A DNA stretch of 7,942 bases from Mucilaginibacter sp. GTDB taxonomy: Bacteria; Bacteroidota; Bacteroidia; Sphingobacteriales; Sphingobacteriaceae. The DNA is taken from contig JAICXZ010000113.1 of assembly GCA_025934475.1 (NCBI GenBank), positions 1-7,942 on the forward strand. Reading direction: 5' to 3'. The notes beneath the pieces were generated by a model that saw only the letters and a program-made list of their open reading frames with translations, was not told the DNA's origin and searched no databases. A program made the translations under genes and the position numbers. The stretch's first letter is position 1. The number at the start of each line of letters is the position of its first letter. Positions 6,098 through 7,942 of the stretch are shown in pieces.

Positions 6098-7114
6098 ATG
6101 AGAAAAATATTCACCGCAGTAGCCATTTGCCTGTTGCCTTATTTAGTCTCTGCGCAGCATATAGGCGAACGAACACTGCATTTTAACGATACGACAAGAA
6201 AACGCCCGCTAACAACTGAAGTATGGTACCCCACGGCCGACCAACCCAAAGAGACTAAAGACTTTCAACCCTTCCTTCGCGAAGAGACAGCCAGAAATTC
6301 CGGTATCGCGAGTAAAAAATATCCACTGATTATGATCTCACACGGCACGGGTGGAGGCAGGCTTACACTGGAGTGGCTGGCCGATGTGCTGGTACATAAA
6401 GGGTTTATAGTAGCGGCAGTCGATCATTGGGGTAATACCTTTGATAATAAAATAGCGATCGATTTTGTAACGCCCTGGGAGCGGCCGCAGGATATCAGCT
6501 TTGTGCTGACCGGACTATTGAACGATCCGACATTTGGGCCGGTTATAGATCGGGATAAAATTGGAGCCGCTGGGTTTTCCATTGGCGGGTATACCGTAAT
6601 TGCCCTGGCAGGCGGAAGACTAGATTATGAAGCGTTGAAAAATTATACTAACACCGCAGGAGGAAAGAAAGAAGTTGATATACCCGAATTCCCCGGATTA
6701 CTGGAGGTGCTTCAATCTGGTAAGGTTGATGAATCTTATGCTCAAAGCCCAAAATCATTAAAAGATCCGCGTATCAAAGCATTTTTTGCGATATGCCCGG
6801 CGATAGGCCAAGGGTTTGTTAAGAATTCGCAGTTTAATGAGGTGAACAATCCGCTTTATATAGTTGGTGTTGAGAGCGACAGTATTGCGCCGTACCGCAC
6901 AAATGCTGCGCAATATCACCGGCTGATGCCAAAGTCTCAATACCTGCTGGTGAAAGGCAAAGTAGGACACTACGTTTTCCTGAATGAAGCGGCAGAGCCG
7001 GTTAAAAACAATGCGCCCATTTATTTCACCGACGATCCGTCCGTCGACAGGCATGCGATTCATCAGCAAATTGCGGGACTTGCTGCGAAATTTTTTGCGC
7101 AGAATTTAAAATAA
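6098..7114 (+). CDS. Secreted alpha/beta hydrolase, dienelactone-hydrolase-like
   Basis: This 338-aa protein begins with a signal peptide (MRKIFTAVAICLLPYLVSAQ, likely cut after SA or AQ near residue 19-20), so it should act in the periplasm or outside the cell. No lipobox Cys follows the cut. It has the alpha/beta-hydrolase landmarks: HGTGGG at 82-87 for the oxyanion region, nucleophile Ser161 in GFSIGG, a candidate acid at Asp261 or Glu259 (GVESDS), and catalytic His291 in VGHYVF. The VWYPT motif at 42-46 and the overall order fit the predicted dienelactone hydrolase or PAF-acetylhydrolase-like group. It should cleave an ester, lactone or similar bond; the substrate is unknown. A TTG at 6032 opens the same frame 22 codons earlier, but it would bury the signal peptide and overlap the dyad at 6039-6063, so I chose the ATG at 6098. 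It stands alone between two palindromic repeats. Confidence 0.88.
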   Translation: MRKIFTAVAICLLPYLVSAQHIGERTLHFNDTTRKRPLTTEVWYPTADQPKETKDFQPFLREETARNSGIASKKYPLIMISHGTGGGRLTLEWLADVLVHKGFIVAAVDHWGNTFDNKIAIDFVTPWERPQDISFVLTGLLNDPTFGPVIDRDKIGAAGFSIGGYTVIALAGGRLDYEALKNYTNTAGGKKEVDIPEFPGLLEVLQSGKVDESYAQSPKSLKDPRIKAFFAICPAIGQGFVKNSQFNEVNNPLYIVGVESDSIAPYRTNAAQYHRLMPKSQYLLVKGKVGHYVFLNEAAEPVKNNAPIYFTDDPSVDRHAIHQQIAGLAAKFFAQNLK

Positions 7115-7125
7115 ACCTCTGAGCC

Positions 7126-7210
7126 CTCTGTGAAAAAACTTCGTGCCCTCAGTGGTTAATTAAACGATTTTAACCACATAGCGCACCAAGGAGATTCAAA
7201 GTTCACAGAG
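7126..7210. repeat. Palindromic intergenic repeat element of the CTCTGTG...GTGGTTAA type
   Basis: Outer arms CTCTGTGA (7126-7133) and TCACAGAG (7203-7210) and inner arms GTGGTTAA (7152-7159) and TTAACCAC (7170-7177, 10-nt loop) form one imperfect long palindrome; the parts between the arms pair only partly. The pattern strongly resembles a dispersed repeat with CTCTGTG and GGTTAA/TTAACC cores that I recall from many environmental bacterial genomes (memory, not a search). It fills most of the gap between the hydrolase and the SnoaL-like gene and may serve as a bidirectional stop or mRNA end structure. No open reading frame or transposase accompanies it. Confidence 0.6.
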
Positions 7211-7224
7211 AATTCAATACGAGA

Positions 7225-7252
7225 TAAATTTGATTACCTGCTATTAAGTTTG
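7225..7252 (+). promoter_or_regulatory. Two candidate Bacteroidota -7 boxes before the SnoaL-like gene
   Basis: TAAATTTG (7225-7232) and TAAGTTTG (7245-7252) both fit TAnnTTTG and lie 20 bp apart, 27-54 bp before the ATG at 7279. Neither has a clear TTTG -33 element at standard spacing. Their position just after the repeat at 7126-7210 is right for a fresh promoter for the SnoaL/VOC pair. Confidence 0.35.
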
Positions 7253-7278
7253 AATATTTGATAACCAATCCGGCAATC

Positions 7279-7728
7279 ATGAGTTCACATAGAAAGTTTA
7301 TCCTTTGCCTCTTCCTTTTTGTTGCCATGCTGTCGCAGGTTAAGGCGCAAAGCGGTACCGAGGCAAGTCCCAAAGCAGCTGCCATCATTGCGGCCATGAA
7401 AAATTCTGAGAACGACTGGAATACAGGCAATCTCGACAATTTCATGAAGATGTATACCGACTCATCTACCATGATGTACCCGACGGGGCCTGTCGGCTTG
7501 AGTACCATAAGAAATCTGTACCAAACAAAATATTTCAACGGCAAGATGCCGAAGCAAAACCTGCACTACAGCGAAATGAAGGTGACGATGCTTGGTGAGA
7601 ACTATGCCTTGCTGACCGGTAAATTTACCTTGTCCGGGAATAGCCTGCCGGAACGTTCCGGCGTATATTCGCTGGTGATGGTTTATACCAAAGATGGCTG
7701 GAAAATTCTGCACGATCATTCGGGATAA
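7279..7728 (+). CDS. Secreted SnoaL/DUF4440-like protein (NTF2-like fold)
   Basis: This 149-aa protein starts with a signal peptide (SSHRKFILCLFLFVAMLSQ, Ala-Gln cut site near residue 23-24). The Cys at position 10 lies inside the hydrophobic core and is not a lipobox. The mature part is a small NTF2-like domain: an opening helix with NDWNTGNLDNFMKMYTDSS (45-63), MMYPTGPVGLSTIRNLYQ (65-82) and a C-terminal sheet ending in VYTKDGWKILHDHSG (135-149). The W-x-I-x-x-D-H-S ending is typical of DUF4440/SnoaL-like proteins, which may be isomerases, hydrolases or ligand-binding proteins; the substrate is unknown. The upstream in-frame TTG at 7258 would only add seven residues before the basic n-region, so ATG 7279 is preferred. 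It is followed after 3 nt by a VOC-like gene, so the two are likely one transcript. Confidence 0.85.
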   Translation: MSSHRKFILCLFLFVAMLSQVKAQSGTEASPKAAAIIAAMKNSENDWNTGNLDNFMKMYTDSSTMMYPTGPVGLSTIRNLYQTKYFNGKMPKQNLHYSEMKVTMLGENYALLTGKFTLSGNSLPERSGVYSLVMVYTKDGWKILHDHSG

Positions 7729-7731
7729 TTT

Positions 7732-7942
7732 ATGAGCGACCTGTCTAAACCTGTATTTATGCCGATGCTCTACCTCAAGCACGAGGAAGGCGTGGCAGCA
7801 ATTGAGTTCTATAAAGAGGCTTTCGGCGCAACTGTCTTCCGCAGTTTCAGTAATGACGATGGCACTATCCACGTAGCCGAACTGGAAGTAGAAGGCTCGA
7901 TGTTTCGTTTCCACGAAGAAAAGCCGTCGGCAGGAGAGACTA
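7732..7942 (+). CDS. VOC-superfamily (glyoxalase/PhnB-like) protein, 3' end missing
   Basis: From the ATG at 7732 the frame stays open for 70 codons to the window edge. The start reads MPMLYLKHEEGVAAIEFYKEAFGA (residues 10-33, shown here only as landmarks: LYLK, AAIEFYKEAFGA), the first beta-alpha unit of a PhnB-like vicinal-oxygen-chelate domain. HVAELEVEGSMFRFHEE (47-63) is the next strand pair. Members of this group include metal-dependent enzymes and binding proteins of unknown function; the remaining metal ligands lie past the edge. No signal peptide is present, so it is cytoplasmic, unlike its neighbour. It starts 3 nt after the SnoaL-like stop, which suggests translational coupling. 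The family call is good; the reaction is not known. Confidence 0.8.
   Translation, partial: MSDLSKPVFMPMLYLKHEEGVAAIEFYKEAFGATVFRSFSNDDGTIHVAELEVEGSMFRFHEEKPSAGET

Noticed and set aside
6758..7069. Minus-strand open frame of 103 codons
   Set aside because: It is antisense to the secreted hydrolase, which keeps its catalytic motifs throughout; the antisense product has no recognisable domain.
5941..7210. The two palindromic elements as ends of a transposon carrying the hydrolase
   Set aside because: The two elements are unrelated in sequence, so they cannot be paired terminal repeats, and there is no transposase or visible target-site duplication.
7462..7914. Minus-strand open frame of 150 codons at the right edge
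   Set aside because: It runs antisense over both the SnoaL-like and VOC-like genes, which have clear family motifs in the plus-strand frames.

Overview
The window looks like chromosomal DNA from a Bacteroidota bacterium, most probably a Sphingobacteriaceae-type genome such as Pedobacter or Mucilaginibacter. The genus is inference. The evidence is the protein style (a Bacteroidota-like ECF sigma factor, kinases with HDLRTP and HNLRAP H-boxes, a short Crp-like regulator, a secreted SnoaL-like protein), intergenic TAnnTTTG motifs like the Bacteroidota -7 element, mostly weak Shine-Dalgarno signals, and dispersed-looking palindromes between genes. All calls come from reading the sequence; no database search was possible.

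Layout. Positions 1-393 on the minus strand hold the 5' part of an ECF-type RNA polymerase sigma factor, cut by the left edge. A 355-bp AT-rich divergent intergenic region follows (409-763). A tight four-gene plus-strand cluster comes next: a membrane sensor histidine kinase with a Cache-like extracytoplasmic domain and HAMP (764-2551); a single-domain Rcp1/CheY-like response regulator 3 nt downstream (2555-2992); a soluble hybrid kinase with receiver, three PAS-like segments and a kinase core (3019-5331); and a short Crp/Fnr-family regulator (5367-5936). Gaps of 3, 26 and 35 nt suggest one transcription unit. A palindromic repeat element (5941-6016) separates it from a secreted alpha/beta hydrolase of the dienelactone-hydrolase-like type (6098-7114). 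A second, different palindromic element (about 7126-7210) follows. The window ends with a secreted SnoaL/DUF4440-like protein (7279-7728) and, 3 nt on, the start of a VOC/PhnB-like protein cut by the right edge (7732-7942).

How the genes may work together. The membrane kinase would sense an extracytoplasmic signal and phosphorylate the output-less regulator at Asp67. The soluble kinase carries its own receiver (Asp57) and could take part in a relay with it. The only DNA-binding product of the cluster is the Crp-like protein, whose ligand pocket lacks the residues used for cAMP. This circuit is inferred from gene order. I see no tRNA, rRNA, CRISPR array, transposase or prophage gene. The main points of interest are the arrangement of the signalling cluster and the non-coding palindromes, not a clearly new system.
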